39,209 nt of DNA from an uncultured Pelagibacteraceae bacterium (GCA_902540545.1 CACBMY010000006.1:1-39209); one strand, 5' to 3'; positions 30,972 to 39,209 are shown, counted from the first letter of the stretch. Made by a program: numbers and translations. The notes: generated by a model from the sequence alone, not told the origin.

Positions 30972-31520
30972 TTAATCTTTAACAAACATCACAGTCAACT
31001 CTGCAACTTTAATTCCAAATTTTGTCATCTTAGCTCTGTTGATAGCTACTCTTTCGTCTTGCATAAATATCCAATCATCAAAAGTAATTTTGATATTTTT
31101 TCCTTTCACAGGAACTAACAAAACATACTCAAATTTAAATGCTGGGCCATATGAATACCCCCTAGCCTTACCAACTACATCGCCTGCAGTTCCCTCGTAA
31201 TTATGTTCATCAATTTTATCTATTACCCATTGCCTATTTTGTATTTCACCATCATTCCAAATAAATTTTTCGTCTAATATAAGTTGTTTGCCATCCCACT
31301 TACCGTCTAGGTCTGCTGAAAATTGTCTTGTAACTTTACCTGATCTGTTTTGTAGTATACCCCAAGCTTTGACATTTCCGCTTAAATATTCTTCAATTAT
31401 TAGTCTTGGTTTTTGATCTTTAAAATCTTCTGGTTTCATAGATTGATTATTTATACAGCTTGTAATTAATCCTGTGAAAATTATCAATAAAAATACTTTA
31501 AAAAATTTTTTGTTAATCAT
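30972..31520 (-). CDS. DUF3833 family lipoprotein
   Basis: A 182-aa protein with a lipoprotein signal: a hydrophobic segment FLLIIFTGLITSC places the lipidated cysteine at Cys22. The body contains QKPRLIIEEYLSGNVKAWG, KVTRQFSADLDGKWDGKQL and GKARGYSYGPAF motifs of the DUF3833 family, whose fold resembles lipocalin-like beta-barrels and whose function is unknown. It is the last gene of the FAD-DUF1365-CFA-DUF3833 cluster, 1 bp after the CFA gene. The family is repeatedly found with cyclopropane-fatty-acid synthase genes, which suggests a lipid-related role. Confidence 0.87.
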   Translation of the reverse strand: MINKKFFKVFLLIIFTGLITSCINNQSMKPEDFKDQKPRLIIEEYLSGNVKAWGILQNRSGKVTRQFSADLDGKWDGKQLILDEKFIWNDGEIQNRQWVIDKIDEHNYEGTAGDVVGKARGYSYGPAFKFEYVLLVPVKGKNIKITFDDWIFMQDERVAINRAKMTKFGIKVAELTVMFVKD

Positions 31521-31521
31521 A

Positions 31522-32703
31522 TTAAATTTTATTTTGCATGGAAAATTGAATTAAATCTATATTCTTTGATTTAAACCCAGCTTCACAATATGACAAATAA
31601 AATTGCCACATACGTTTAAATTTATTATCAAATCCATGTTTTGAAATTTCTTCCCATTTTTTTAGGAATTCATCTCTCCATATTTTTAAAGTATTGGAAT
31701 AGTGAGAGCCATATGACTCATATTTTTTAATTTCTAAACCGTTGCTACTAGATAAATCATATAATTTTCTTTTTGATGGCAAAAAACCTCCAGGAAATAT
31801 GTATTTTTGTATAAAGTCTTCTTTGGTTTTATATCTGTCAAATAAACTATCATCGATCGTTATCGCTTGTATCGCGGCCCTTCCATTCTCAGATAGATTT
31901 TTTTTAATACTTTTAAAATAATTGAATAAATAATTTTGCCCAACCGCTTCTATCATTTCTATAGATGCGATAGAGTCATATTTGTCTTTTACATCTCTAT
32001 AATCTTTCAAAAATATATTCACTTTTTCATTCAATCCATTTTCAAATATTCTTTTTTTTGAAAATTCAAATTGCTCTTTAGAAATTGTTATACAATCTAA
32101 TTTTACATCATAATTTTTACCCACATATTCAGCAAAGCCACCCCAGCCACAGCCAATTTCTAAAATTTTATTTCCTACGTTTGGCTTTATTAATTCTGTA
32201 AGCTTTTTATATTTATTTAGTTGAGCAGAAAATAAATCGTCTTTTTGTTTTTCAAAAATTGCACTTGAATAAGTAAGTGAAGGATCCAACCATAATGAAA
32301 AGAAATCATTTCCTAAATCATAATGTTTTGAAATATTTTTCTTACTTCTACTCTTATTATTTTTTATGAAAATACTCTTTAATTTATTAATCATTGATAA
32401 ATCAAAAATACCTGAAAATTTATAGACAATTTTTATATTTTTAGCTGTTATTTCTATTAGATTAGTTAGATTATCTGTTTCAAATTCATTTCGCATGTAC
32501 GCTTCTGCAAGTCCTACACTTCCCGATTTTATTATTTGAAGTGTTAAACCAGGTTTGTTAATTTTAATCTTTGCTCTTAATTGTTCACTCTCATTACCAA
32601 ACTTATATATTTTGCTGTCATGATTTTGAATTTCAAGAAATCCATGCTTTATTAGTTTTAGAGAATTAAATACGATTTTATCTGACAAAAGATTAAAATT
32701 CAT
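31522..32703 (-). CDS. Cyclopropane-fatty-acyl-phospholipid synthase family methyltransferase
   Basis: A 393-aa SAM-dependent methyltransferase. The HYDLGNDFFSLWLDPSLTYS segment (128-147), the SAM loop LEIGCGWGGFAEY (181-193) and the C-terminal active-site Cys373 in YLSYCEAGF are as in CFA synthases. It would add a methylene or methyl group to an unsaturated acyl chain in membrane phospholipid. In this type of cluster the enzyme need not make a cyclopropane; methylating relatives exist. The start overlaps the DUF1365 stop by 4 bp, and DUF3833 follows after 1 bp. I leave the symbol empty because cfa is only a family name here. Confidence 0.9.
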   Translation of the reverse strand: MNFNLLSDKIVFNSLKLIKHGFLEIQNHDSKIYKFGNESEQLRAKIKINKPGLTLQIIKSGSVGLAEAYMRNEFETDNLTNLIEITAKNIKIVYKFSGIFDLSMINKLKSIFIKNNKSRSKKNISKHYDLGNDFFSLWLDPSLTYSSAIFEKQKDDLFSAQLNKYKKLTELIKPNVGNKILEIGCGWGGFAEYVGKNYDVKLDCITISKEQFEFSKKRIFENGLNEKVNIFLKDYRDVKDKYDSIASIEMIEAVGQNYLFNYFKSIKKNLSENGRAAIQAITIDDSLFDRYKTKEDFIQKYIFPGGFLPSKRKLYDLSSSNGLEIKKYESYGSHYSNTLKIWRDEFLKKWEEISKHGFDNKFKRMWQFYLSYCEAGFKSKNIDLIQFSMQNKI

Positions 32704-33467
32704 TTTTTTTCAAACGTAATATTATTTTTTATTTTTATGTTTTTTTTAACTAACTTAACTCCCTTTAACCATAATTTTAATGCTTCAAAATGAATTGCGG
32801 CAATAACTTTAAAGGTCATTAAAGGGTGAGAAATATAAGATATAAGCATATTTTTATTGTTAATTTCTTTTGCAACCCCATCTTGTGAAGCATATAACAA
32901 TTTTCCCTCCTTATCACTTTGATCAATTATTACGGATAACATTTTTTCAGGTTTGAGGATTCTAAAATTGTATTTACTTTTCATTTCAATAAATGGTGAA
33001 ACGAAAAACTTCTTCTCACAGCTATTTGTAATTATTTTTTCGTCGTTGACTTTAAATATATAAGTATGTTGCTCACCAAATGTATTTTTAACTTCATACA
33101 ATATAGCTATAATTTTTGAATGATTATCATAAACGAAAAAAATACTTAATGGATTAAATACGTAACCAAATATTCTAGGATAACAAAGCAATTTTACCTT
33201 TATGTTTTCAAATTGAATATTGTTTGATTTTAAATTTTCTATTACCCAGGCTTTTAAATCACTACCATCTCTAGGTCCGTGATCTTTGTCATAAAAACTT
33301 AAAATATTAAAACTATTGTTAGAAAAAATTTTAATTTTTTTTTGTATCAAATTAATTTCATCAAGATCTAAAAAGAGTGAGAAAACGTTGTATTTAAAAA
33401 AGTGATATTTTGGCTTAAATCTTTTATGAATTACTTTACCTTCGTAAATATTGGAATTTTTAATCAT
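32700..33467 (-). CDS. DUF1365 domain-containing protein
   Basis: A 255-aa protein of the DUF1365 family, with the signature GKVIHKRFKPKYHFFKYNVF start, a central CYPRIFGYVFNPLSIFFVYD segment (about residues 92-111), and EVKNTFGEQHTYIF. The function is unknown in general; it is found with CFA-synthase-like and FAD-dependent genes in many bacteria. It overlaps the FAD gene stop by 8 bp and the CFA gene start by 4 bp, so all are co-translated. It is AT-rich, like its neighbours. Confidence 0.88.
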   Translation of the reverse strand: MIKNSNIYEGKVIHKRFKPKYHFFKYNVFSLFLDLDEINLIQKKIKIFSNNSFNILSFYDKDHGPRDGSDLKAWVIENLKSNNIQFENIKVKLLCYPRIFGYVFNPLSIFFVYDNHSKIIAILYEVKNTFGEQHTYIFKVNDEKIITNSCEKKFFVSPFIEMKSKYNFRILKPEKMLSVIIDQSDKEGKLLYASQDGVAKEINNKNMLISYISHPLMTFKVIAAIHFEALKLWLKGVKLVKKNIKIKNNITFEKK

Positions 33468-34698
33468 TTAGGTTTTCAATCATATTAATGGATGATTTTA
33501 TTCCATCTTCATGAAAACCGTAACCAAAATAACTTCCACAAAACAATACATTTCTTTTATTTTGTATTTCTTTTAATAATTTTTGATTATTCAAAGCATC
33601 TTGATCAAAATAAGGGTGGGTAAAAGTAACTTTTTGTAGGATTTTTTTTTGATCTATTTCAAAAAAAGGATTTAAGGTTAAGAAAATATTTTTTTCTGTC
33701 TTCAGATTTTGTAATAAGTTCAACCAATAAGTTAATGATGTCTTACTAATATCTGATTTATCAACTGAGGAATTCCATGAAGACCAAACTTTTTTATTGT
33801 TTGGCATACATACATCGTCAGTATGTATTACTGCTAGATTGGATTTATATTTAAAATTTGAAAGTATTTTTTTTTCATCCTCAGTCGGCTCACTCAAAAT
33901 TTTCAATGCATCGTCTGCATGAGTAGCGATGACAACTTTATCATAGTCAAAAAATTCGTTACTAGCACCGTAATATACTTGAACACCAATTTTATTTCTT
34001 TTTATCGAACTAATCTTATAATTTTTAAAATATTCTCCACTTATTTGAGTTAATACTTTCTCTACATAAGTTCTGCTTCTTTTGGTAACTGTGTACCATT
34101 GTGGTCTATTTTTTAATTTAAAAAGTCCGTGATTTTGAAAAAATTTTAAGAAAAATTTAATTGGTATTTGATTTGCTTCTACTGGTGGCATAGACCAGAT
34201 AGCAGAAACCATTGGGATTAGATGAAAATTAATAAAATTTTTTGACCATTTATTTTTTTCAAGAAATTCACCAAGAGTAATCTCTTCATTTAAACTTTTA
34301 ATTTGATCACACTTTTTGTAGAAATTTATAATATCAAAAAACATTTTTAAAAATTTTAAATTAAAAAGATTAGCTTTGTTTGCAAAAATTCCGTTTAAAC
34401 CTCTGCCACAATATTCATAATTTGTATCTTTTACAGAAACAGAAAATGACATATCGCTTTTTTCAATTTCAATTTTTAATTCGTTAAAAAAATTTATGAG
34501 ATTTGGATAAGTCTCATGATTAAAAACAATAAAGCCAATATCTACAGGAACTTTTTTACCATTAATTAAAGTATCTAAGGTATATGAATGACCACCAAAA
34601 TGATCTTCACTTTCAAATAAATCAACATGGTGTTTTTTGGAAAGCTTTTGTGCTGCTGATAAACCAGAGATTCCTGATCCAATTACTGCAATTCGCAT
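33460..34698 (-). CDS. FAD-dependent amine-oxidase-like protein (COG2907 type)
   Basis: A 412-aa flavoprotein with the FAD-binding motif GSGISG (residues 7-12), followed by ESEDHFGGHSYTLD (near 29-42), which characterises the flavin amine-oxidase superfamily. The C-terminal LFCGSYFGYGFHEDG segment is typical of the COG2907 proteins that accompany CFA-type methyltransferases. Related alphaproteobacterial proteins act on lipid acyl chains, as I recall for the desaturase of furan-fatty-acid synthesis. It starts only 5 bp after the gcvP stop, so it can be expressed from the glycine-riboswitch transcript. Confidence 0.87.
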   Translation of the reverse strand: MRIAVIGSGISGLSAAQKLSKKHHVDLFESEDHFGGHSYTLDTLINGKKVPVDIGFIVFNHETYPNLINFFNELKIEIEKSDMSFSVSVKDTNYEYCGRGLNGIFANKANLFNLKFLKMFFDIINFYKKCDQIKSLNEEITLGEFLEKNKWSKNFINFHLIPMVSAIWSMPPVEANQIPIKFFLKFFQNHGLFKLKNRPQWYTVTKRSRTYVEKVLTQISGEYFKNYKISSIKRNKIGVQVYYGASNEFFDYDKVVIATHADDALKILSEPTEDEKKILSNFKYKSNLAVIHTDDVCMPNNKKVWSSWNSSVDKSDISKTSLTYWLNLLQNLKTEKNIFLTLNPFFEIDQKKILQKVTFTHPYFDQDALNNQKLLKEIQNKRNVLFCGSYFGYGFHEDGIKSSINMIENLND

Positions 34699-34703
34699 TA
34701 AGG

Positions 34704-37574
34704 CTATGCTGCGTCTTCTTTAAACTCATCCATGCTTGGACATGTACAGAATATATTTTTATCTCCATAAACATTGTCTACCCGGGCAACTGGAGGCCAA
34801 AATTTATTTTGTTTTAGAAAACTTGCAGGATATGCTGCTTCTTGTCTTGAATATTTATGTTCCCATACATCTGATGATAATTCGGTATCAGTGTGAGGAG
34901 CATTTTTAATTGGATTATCAATTTTATCAAATTCACCTGATTTAATTTTTTCAATTTCTTGTTTAATCTTAATTAAAGTGTCACAAAATCTGTCTATTTC
35001 TGATAACCCTTCACTTTCGGTTGGCTCTATCATCATAGTGCCAGCAACAGGCCATGACATAGTTGGTGCGTGAAATCCAAAATCTATCATTCTTTTAGCA
35101 ATATCTTCTTCTGTTACCCCTGTTTCAGATTTAATATTTCTAATATCAATTATGCACTCATGTGCAACATTACCATTTGCACCTTTATACAAAATCGGAA
35201 AGTGATCTTTTAGTCTGTGAGCAATATAATTTGCATTTAAAATTGCAACTTGAGTAGCAAGCTTTAATCCTGCTGATCCCATCATTTTAATATACATCCA
35301 GGAAATTGATAGAATACTTGAGCTACCCCAAGGAGCTGCTGATACCGCTCCAATTCCACTTGTTGGTCCGCAATCTTTTATTACTGGATGATTAGGCAGA
35401 TAAACTTGTAAATGTTTTTTACAAGCTATAGGTCCCATTCCAGGTCCACCGCCGCCGTGGGGAATACAAAATGTTTTATGCAGATTAATATGACAAACAT
35501 CTGGACCAAAATTTCCAGGCTTTGCAACTCCAACAAGGGCATTTAAATTTGCTCCATCCATATAGACCTGTCCACCATGTTTATGAACTAACTCACAAAT
35601 ATCAGTTATTTTTTCCTCAAATACTCCATGGGTAGATGGGTAAGTTACCATTAAAGCTGCAAGATTTTCTGAATGTTGCTCTACTTTTTTCTTTAAATCA
35701 TCGAAATCTACATTTCCCTCTTTATCACAATTAACAACAACCACTTTCATTCCAACCATTTGTGCGCTTGCTGGATTTGTACCATGTGCCGAGCTTGGGA
35801 TTAAACATATATTACGATGAGCTTCATCTCTATCTAAGTGGTACTTTCTTATAACCATTAAACCTGCATATTCTCCTTGAGCGCCTGCATTAGGTTGTAG
35901 AGAGACACCAGAAAAACCTGTTATAGATCTCAACCAATTTTTTAAGTCAGTAAATAAATCTCTAAAACCTTCCATTTGTTCAACTGGAACAAAAGGATGA
36001 GGTTCTGCAAATTCTTTCCAAGAAATCGGGATCATTTCAGCAGCAGCATTTAACTTCATTGTGCACGATCCAAGTGCTATCATAGTTCTATTCAATGCTA
36101 TATCCTTATCCTCTAGCTTTTTAAGATATCTAAGCATTTCAGTTTCTGAATGATATAAGTTAAAAATTGGATGCTCTAAATATTTTGAAGTTCTTAATAA
36201 ATTTTTTGGTAAATTAGGTAATTTAACTGAAGGATCCTCTTTTTTGATTGATTCTGCAGCATTAAAAATTTTTAATAATTGATTTACTCTATAAACGTTT
36301 TTTCTTTCATCGAAAGAGACAGCAAGCATTTCAGAATTTACTTTTCGTATATTAACTTTCTGATTTAAAGCATTTTTATAAATTTGATCAGTCTTTTCTT
36401 TGGTAATAATTGTAACAGTATCAAAAAAATAATCAGAATAAATTTCATAACCTGACTGTTTTATTTTATCAGCAAAACTTTTTGCTAATTGAGAAACTCT
36501 TTCAGAAATATTTTTAATTCCATCTGGACCATGATAAATAGCATATGCTGCTGAAACAATTGCTAATAAAGCTTGTGCAGTGCAAATATTACTTGTCGCC
36601 TTATCTCTTCTGATGTGTTGCTCTCTAGTTTGTAAAGATAATCTGTATGCCTTGTTACCATGTCTATCAACTGACACACCAACAATTCTACCAGGCATCG
36701 ATCTCTTATACTCGTCTTTAGTTGCAAAAAATGCTGCATGTGGACCTCCGTACCCCATCGGTATTCCAAATCGCTGAGAGCTTCCAACTGCTATATCAGC
36801 ACCAAGTTCTCTTGGTGTTTTTAATTTTGCTAGAGCTAATAGATCACAAGCTAATACAGCCTTACCGTTTTTCTTATGAATTTTGCTAATTGCTTCACTT
36901 GGGTCTTTAATATCTCCTAAAGTTCCAGGATATTGTAAAATTCCACAAACTAGATCTTCTTTTAATTGGTCTAAAACTTCATCTTCTTTTCCAACTAAAA
37001 CTTTTAAACCCATTGGTTCAGCTCTAGTTTGAATTACATTTATTGTTTGAGGATGACAATCCTCAGATACAAAAACTAAATTACTATCTTTTTTATTTAA
37101 TCTATGACTAAGACCCATGGCTTCTGCTGCTGCTGTACCTTCGTCCAATAAAGAAGCATTAGCGATATCCATTCCGGTAAAATCAACAATCATTTGTTGA
37201 AAGTTTAACAACATCTCAAGTCTTCCTTGAGCTACTTCAGGCTGATAAGGCGTATATGATGTATACCAACCTGGATTTTCTAAAATATTTCTTAAAATTA
37301 CATATGGCGTATAAGTTCCATAATAACCCATTCCAATAAAATTTGAGTAAACATGATTTTTTTTTGAAATTGCTCTTAATTTTCTTAACGCCTCATATTC
37401 TGAATTAGACTCTCCGATATTAAGCTCACCTTTAAACATTATTTTTTCTGGAACAGTGTTATTCATTAAATCATCTATTGATTGATAATTTAATTCTTTT
37501 AACATTTTTGATTGGTCTTCTTTAGAAGGTCCAATGTGTCTTTTTATAAAATCTTTTTCTGAATTTGGTAACAT
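34704..37574 (-). CDS. gcvP: Glycine dehydrogenase (decarboxylating), P-protein
   Basis: A 956-aa PLP enzyme (full-length single-chain form) that decarboxylates glycine and passes the aminomethyl group to the lipoyl arm of GcvH. Its two halves are homologous. The Schiff-base lysine is Lys700 in HINLHKTFCIPHGGGGPG. The N-terminal RHIGPSKEDQ and SPYTPYQPEVAQGRLE-like motifs are present. It follows gcvH with a one-base overlap (TAATG) and is the third gene of gcvT-gcvH-gcvP. The gene is intact, with no internal frameshift. Confidence 0.97.
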   Translation of the reverse strand: MLPNSEKDFIKRHIGPSKEDQSKMLKELNYQSIDDLMNNTVPEKIMFKGELNIGESNSEYEALRKLRAISKKNHVYSNFIGMGYYGTYTPYVILRNILENPGWYTSYTPYQPEVAQGRLEMLLNFQQMIVDFTGMDIANASLLDEGTAAAEAMGLSHRLNKKDSNLVFVSEDCHPQTINVIQTRAEPMGLKVLVGKEDEVLDQLKEDLVCGILQYPGTLGDIKDPSEAISKIHKKNGKAVLACDLLALAKLKTPRELGADIAVGSSQRFGIPMGYGGPHAAFFATKDEYKRSMPGRIVGVSVDRHGNKAYRLSLQTREQHIRRDKATSNICTAQALLAIVSAAYAIYHGPDGIKNISERVSQLAKSFADKIKQSGYEIYSDYFFDTVTIITKEKTDQIYKNALNQKVNIRKVNSEMLAVSFDERKNVYRVNQLLKIFNAAESIKKEDPSVKLPNLPKNLLRTSKYLEHPIFNLYHSETEMLRYLKKLEDKDIALNRTMIALGSCTMKLNAAAEMIPISWKEFAEPHPFVPVEQMEGFRDLFTDLKNWLRSITGFSGVSLQPNAGAQGEYAGLMVIRKYHLDRDEAHRNICLIPSSAHGTNPASAQMVGMKVVVVNCDKEGNVDFDDLKKKVEQHSENLAALMVTYPSTHGVFEEKITDICELVHKHGGQVYMDGANLNALVGVAKPGNFGPDVCHINLHKTFCIPHGGGGPGMGPIACKKHLQVYLPNHPVIKDCGPTSGIGAVSAAPWGSSSILSISWMYIKMMGSAGLKLATQVAILNANYIAHRLKDHFPILYKGANGNVAHECIIDIRNIKSETGVTEEDIAKRMIDFGFHAPTMSWPVAGTMMIEPTESEGLSEIDRFCDTLIKIKQEIEKIKSGEFDKIDNPIKNAPHTDTELSSDVWEHKYSRQEAAYPASFLKQNKFWPPVARVDNVYGDKNIFCTCPSMDEFKEDAA

Positions 37575-37954
37575 TATGCTGATGTCTCCTTTGCAAATTT
37601 TTCATATTCTTCTTTACTCATAAGACTATCCATTTCAGATTTGTCTTTTATTTTAAGTTTAAAAAACCATGCAGACTCCTCCGGGTCTTCATTTATTTTT
37701 GATGGATCATCAACTATCATTTGATTTGTATCTATAACTTCTCCACTAACAGGAGTGTAAACATCACTAGCAGCTTTCGTTGACTCAACCACTCCAGCAG
37801 TTCCATCTTTATCAACATTTGAACCTTTCTCTGGGAGTTCAGCAAATACTATATCCCCAAGCATTTCTGTTGCGTGCTTGGTTATTCCAATTGTAGCTTC
37901 TTCTCCTTCTAGTTTAATCCACTCATGTTCTTTTGAATATTTAACTTCAGACAT
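37574..37954 (-). CDS. gcvH: Glycine cleavage system H-protein
   Basis: A 126-aa lipoyl carrier that shuttles the aminomethyl intermediate between GcvP, GcvT and the L-protein. The lipoylated lysine is Lys60 in [17 protein letters not shown]. The N-terminal YSKEHEWI and the C-terminal SAWFFKLKI motifs are standard. Its start overlaps the end of gcvT by 8 bp, and its stop shares one base with the gcvP start, so the three subunits are translated in a coupled way. Confidence 0.97.
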   Translation of the reverse strand: MSEVKYSKEHEWIKLEGEEATIGITKHATEMLGDIVFAELPEKGSNVDKDGTAGVVESTKAASDVYTPVSGEVIDTNQMIVDDPSKINEDPEESAWFFKLKIKDKSEMDSLMSKEEYEKFAKETSA

Positions 37955-39053
37955 TAATTTCCCCTTTTACGTAATTTTTTTTATAAAACGGTAAGTTACA
38001 AATATTTGCAGGAATTTTTTTTCCTCTAACTTCAAGAAATATTTTTGTATTTACAGTTGAATAACTATTATCGACATATCCCATTGCTATTGGATGTTCT
38101 ACACTTGGTCCAAATGTACCACTTGTTACCTTCCCAATTTCTTGGTTTTTATCATTGTAAATTTTTGTATTTCCTCTGGCAATTACTTTGCTGTCTGGTT
38201 TTATACCAACTCTTAATTTTTTTACTCCACTTTGAAATTGGTTTTTTAAAACTTCTGATCCAACAAATTCAGTCTCAATTCTGCTCTTAGGTATTGCCCA
38301 TTTTAGATTAGCTTCGATAGGACTGGTATCGTTGTCTAGATCATTTCCATACAAGCACAGACCAGCTTCCATTCTTAATGTATCTCTTGCTCCTAAACCA
38401 ATCAATTTAGATCCATTTTCTATCAAACTTTCTACAAAAGTTTCAGCATCACTATGTTTTATAGAAATTTCAAATCCATCCTCACCAGTATATCCTGATC
38501 TAGTTATGTATACTTTTTCATTTTTATAGACATAGTTATTTCCGTTCATAAATTTTAGACTGTCACAACCAGGTATAACTTTATTTAAAACATTTTTTGC
38601 TTCGGGGCCCTGTAATGCAATTAATGACAATGACTCGTCAAGATTTAATTTATATTGATTATCAAGTTTAGATTTTATCACTTCATAATCATTATACTTG
38701 CATGCAGCATTCAAGATAATTAAAAATCCATCAGATGTTTTGGTAATTATTAGATCGTCCTGAATTCCTCCTTTGTTATTCATTAAAAATGAATACTTGC
38801 TTTGGTTAGTTTTCAATTTTTTCAAATCCGCAGGAAAAATCTTCTCAAGATCATTTGTAAGATCATCACCACCCGATATAAATAATTGACCCATATGAGA
38901 AACATCAAAAATACCAGAGTGTGAACGTGTGTATTTATGCTCTTGTATAATTCCATCTTTATATTGGATGGGCATTTGATATCCAGCAAACTCTACAAGC
39001 TTTGCGCCGTACTTGATGTGGAGATTATATAACGATGTTTTTTTTATACTCAT
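37947..39053 (-). CDS. gcvT: Aminomethyltransferase, T-protein of glycine cleavage
   Basis: A 368-aa enzyme that transfers the methylene group from the H-protein to tetrahydrofolate, releasing ammonia. Supporting motifs are [24 protein letters not shown] (start), [10 protein letters not shown] (near 43-52), [12 protein letters not shown] (near 175-186) and [20 protein letters not shown] (about 206-225). The ATG at 39053 lies within a helix that can pair with the riboswitch (see the glycine riboswitch entries), so translation start is likely controlled by glycine. It is the first gene of gcvT-gcvH-gcvP and of a possible longer transcript reaching 30972. Confidence 0.97.
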   Translation of the reverse strand: MSIKKTSLYNLHIKYGAKLVEFAGYQMPIQYKDGIIQEHKYTRSHSGIFDVSHMGQLFISGGDDLTNDLEKIFPADLKKLKTNQSKYSFLMNNKGGIQDDLIITKTSDGFLIILNAACKYNDYEVIKSKLDNQYKLNLDESLSLIALQGPEAKNVLNKVIPGCDSLKFMNGNNYVYKNEKVYITRSGYTGEDGFEISIKHSDAETFVESLIENGSKLIGLGARDTLRMEAGLCLYGNDLDNDTSPIEANLKWAIPKSRIETEFVGSEVLKNQFQSGVKKLRVGIKPDSKVIARGNTKIYNDKNQEIGKVTSGTFGPSVEHPIAMGYVDNSYSTVNTKIFLEVRGKKIPANICNLPFYKKNYVKGEINV

Positions 39054-39137
39054 ATTAACTCTTTATGCCCCCTCTGTCTTTTTGCCTGAGAGATTTGCTC
39101 CTTCGGCGAGAATAATTCTCTTTCCAGAGTTAATATG
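39051..39137 (-). promoter_or_regulatory. Anti-start helix: 12-bp inverted repeat between riboswitch linker and gcvT start
   Basis: The 12 bases at 39126-39137 are the perfect reverse complement of those at 39051-39062. On the transcript, CATATTAACTCT in the linker and start of aptamer two pairs with AGAGTTAATATG, which holds the likely ribosome binding site AAGAG and the complete AUG of gcvT. Four bases of the linker arm (39126-39129) are also the 5' strand of the second aptamer's P1. The two helices therefore cannot form together, giving a mutually exclusive ON/OFF design. Confidence 0.8.
39068..39130 (-). promoter_or_regulatory. Glycine riboswitch, second aptamer
   Basis: Read on the minus strand, the segment has the conserved glycine-aptamer core GCCGAAGGAGCAA, then CTCTCAGGCAAAAAGAC. 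Its closing helix P1 pairs CTCTG (39129-39125) with CAGAG (39076-39072) perfectly, and GAGAATTATTCTC forms an internal hairpin. It lies about 15 bases upstream of the gcvT Shine-Dalgarno. Glycine riboswitches upstream of gcvT are established in SAR11. P1 formation would free the gcvT start region (see the overlapping helix). Confidence 0.93.
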
Positions 39138-39209
39138 TACGGTCCGTTTGCCTGAGAGTTTCCGGGGTGGTTGCTCCTTCGGCAGGATTTATTTCAATCC
39201 ATTCTCCCG
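39137..39209 (-). promoter_or_regulatory. Glycine riboswitch, first aptamer (5' edge at window end)
   Basis: The minus strand from the window edge reads CGGGAGAATGG, an internal GGATTGAAATAAATCC hairpin, the core TGCCGAAGGAGCAAC and CTCTCAGGCAAACGGACCGTAC. The core motif is the same as in the second aptamer, so this is a tandem glycine riboswitch. P1 is cut by the window edge: its 3' strand CCGTAC (39142-39137) is present, but only CGG of the 5' strand (39209-39207) is visible. The linker between the two P1 helices is only about 7 nt. The promoter lies outside the window. Confidence 0.9.

Noticed and set aside
34584..34817. Plus-strand frame spanning the gcvP to FAD gene junction
   Set aside because: It is antisense to both well-supported genes and has no recognisable domain.
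36563..36787. Extra frames on both strands within gcvP
   Set aside because: GcvP is continuous and highly conserved over this region; these are alternate-frame artefacts.
1..39209. CRISPR arrays, tRNA genes, insertion sequences, prophage or integrase
   Set aside because: No regularly spaced repeats, no tRNA-like cloverleaf in the short gaps, and no transposase, integrase or phage structural gene were found.

Overview
This 39.2 kb window is AT-rich and extremely gene-dense. Many neighbouring genes overlap by 1-11 bp, and the only non-coding stretch over 100 bp is the riboswitch leader at the right edge. I find no tRNA, rRNA, CRISPR array, insertion sequence or prophage. Gene content and order point to an alphaproteobacterium of the SAR11 / Candidatus Pelagibacter type. 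The markers are the surA-pdxA-ksgA and fabD-fabG-acpP-gmk blocks, rpsF-rpsR-rplI-dnaB, cvpA-purF, gcvT-gcvH-gcvP behind a glycine riboswitch, very low GC and streamlining. The organism call is an inference; no 16S gene is present.

Layout. (1) 1-4760: a surA tail, pdxA and ksgA on + meet a minus-strand block gmk, acpP, fabG, fabD (tail to tail at 2182-2190). (2) 4785-12337: a + run of ribosomal proteins S6, S18 and L9, DnaB helicase, an RND/MMPL-type membrane protein, CvpA, PurF and an HD-domain protein. (3) 12353-19412: a DUF255/thioredoxin-like protein, both glutathione synthesis enzymes, an EamA permease, an MFS permease and a small Rossmann-fold oxidoreductase. (4) 19456-21492: stress-type genes (GYD protein, exported MsrB, Fe-type superoxide dismutase) and two small unknown proteins. 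(5) 21489-24567, minus: a tight three-gene operon of EamA permease, glycine amidinotransferase-like enzyme and threonine aldolase. (6) 24615-28619, +: IscU/SufU-like scaffold, HPP membrane protein, NAD formate dehydrogenase, exported MsrA, a medium-chain oxidoreductase and a 56-aa membrane protein. (7) 28614-30969: TspO plus a sarcosine-oxidase-like flavoprotein on minus, and an SDR on +. (8) 30972-39209, minus: the glycine cleavage genes gcvT-H-P behind a tandem glycine riboswitch. They run without a gap into a four-gene lipid-modification cluster (FAD amine-oxidase-like, DUF1365, cyclopropane-fatty-acid synthase family, DUF3833 lipoprotein).

The genes converge on glycine and one-carbon chemistry. 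Threonine aldolase can make glycine, the amidinotransferase can consume it, the glycine cleavage system oxidises it to C1 units, and formate dehydrogenase can finish C1 oxidation. A second theme is defence against oxidation: glutathione synthesis, MsrA and MsrB both with export signals, and SodB. The most striking new structural observation is a perfect 12-bp inverted repeat. It lets the inter-aptamer linker of the glycine riboswitch pair with the gcvT ribosome binding region and start codon, in competition with the P1 helix of the second aptamer. This gives a concrete model for a glycine-ON translational switch that may also feed the downstream lipid genes.
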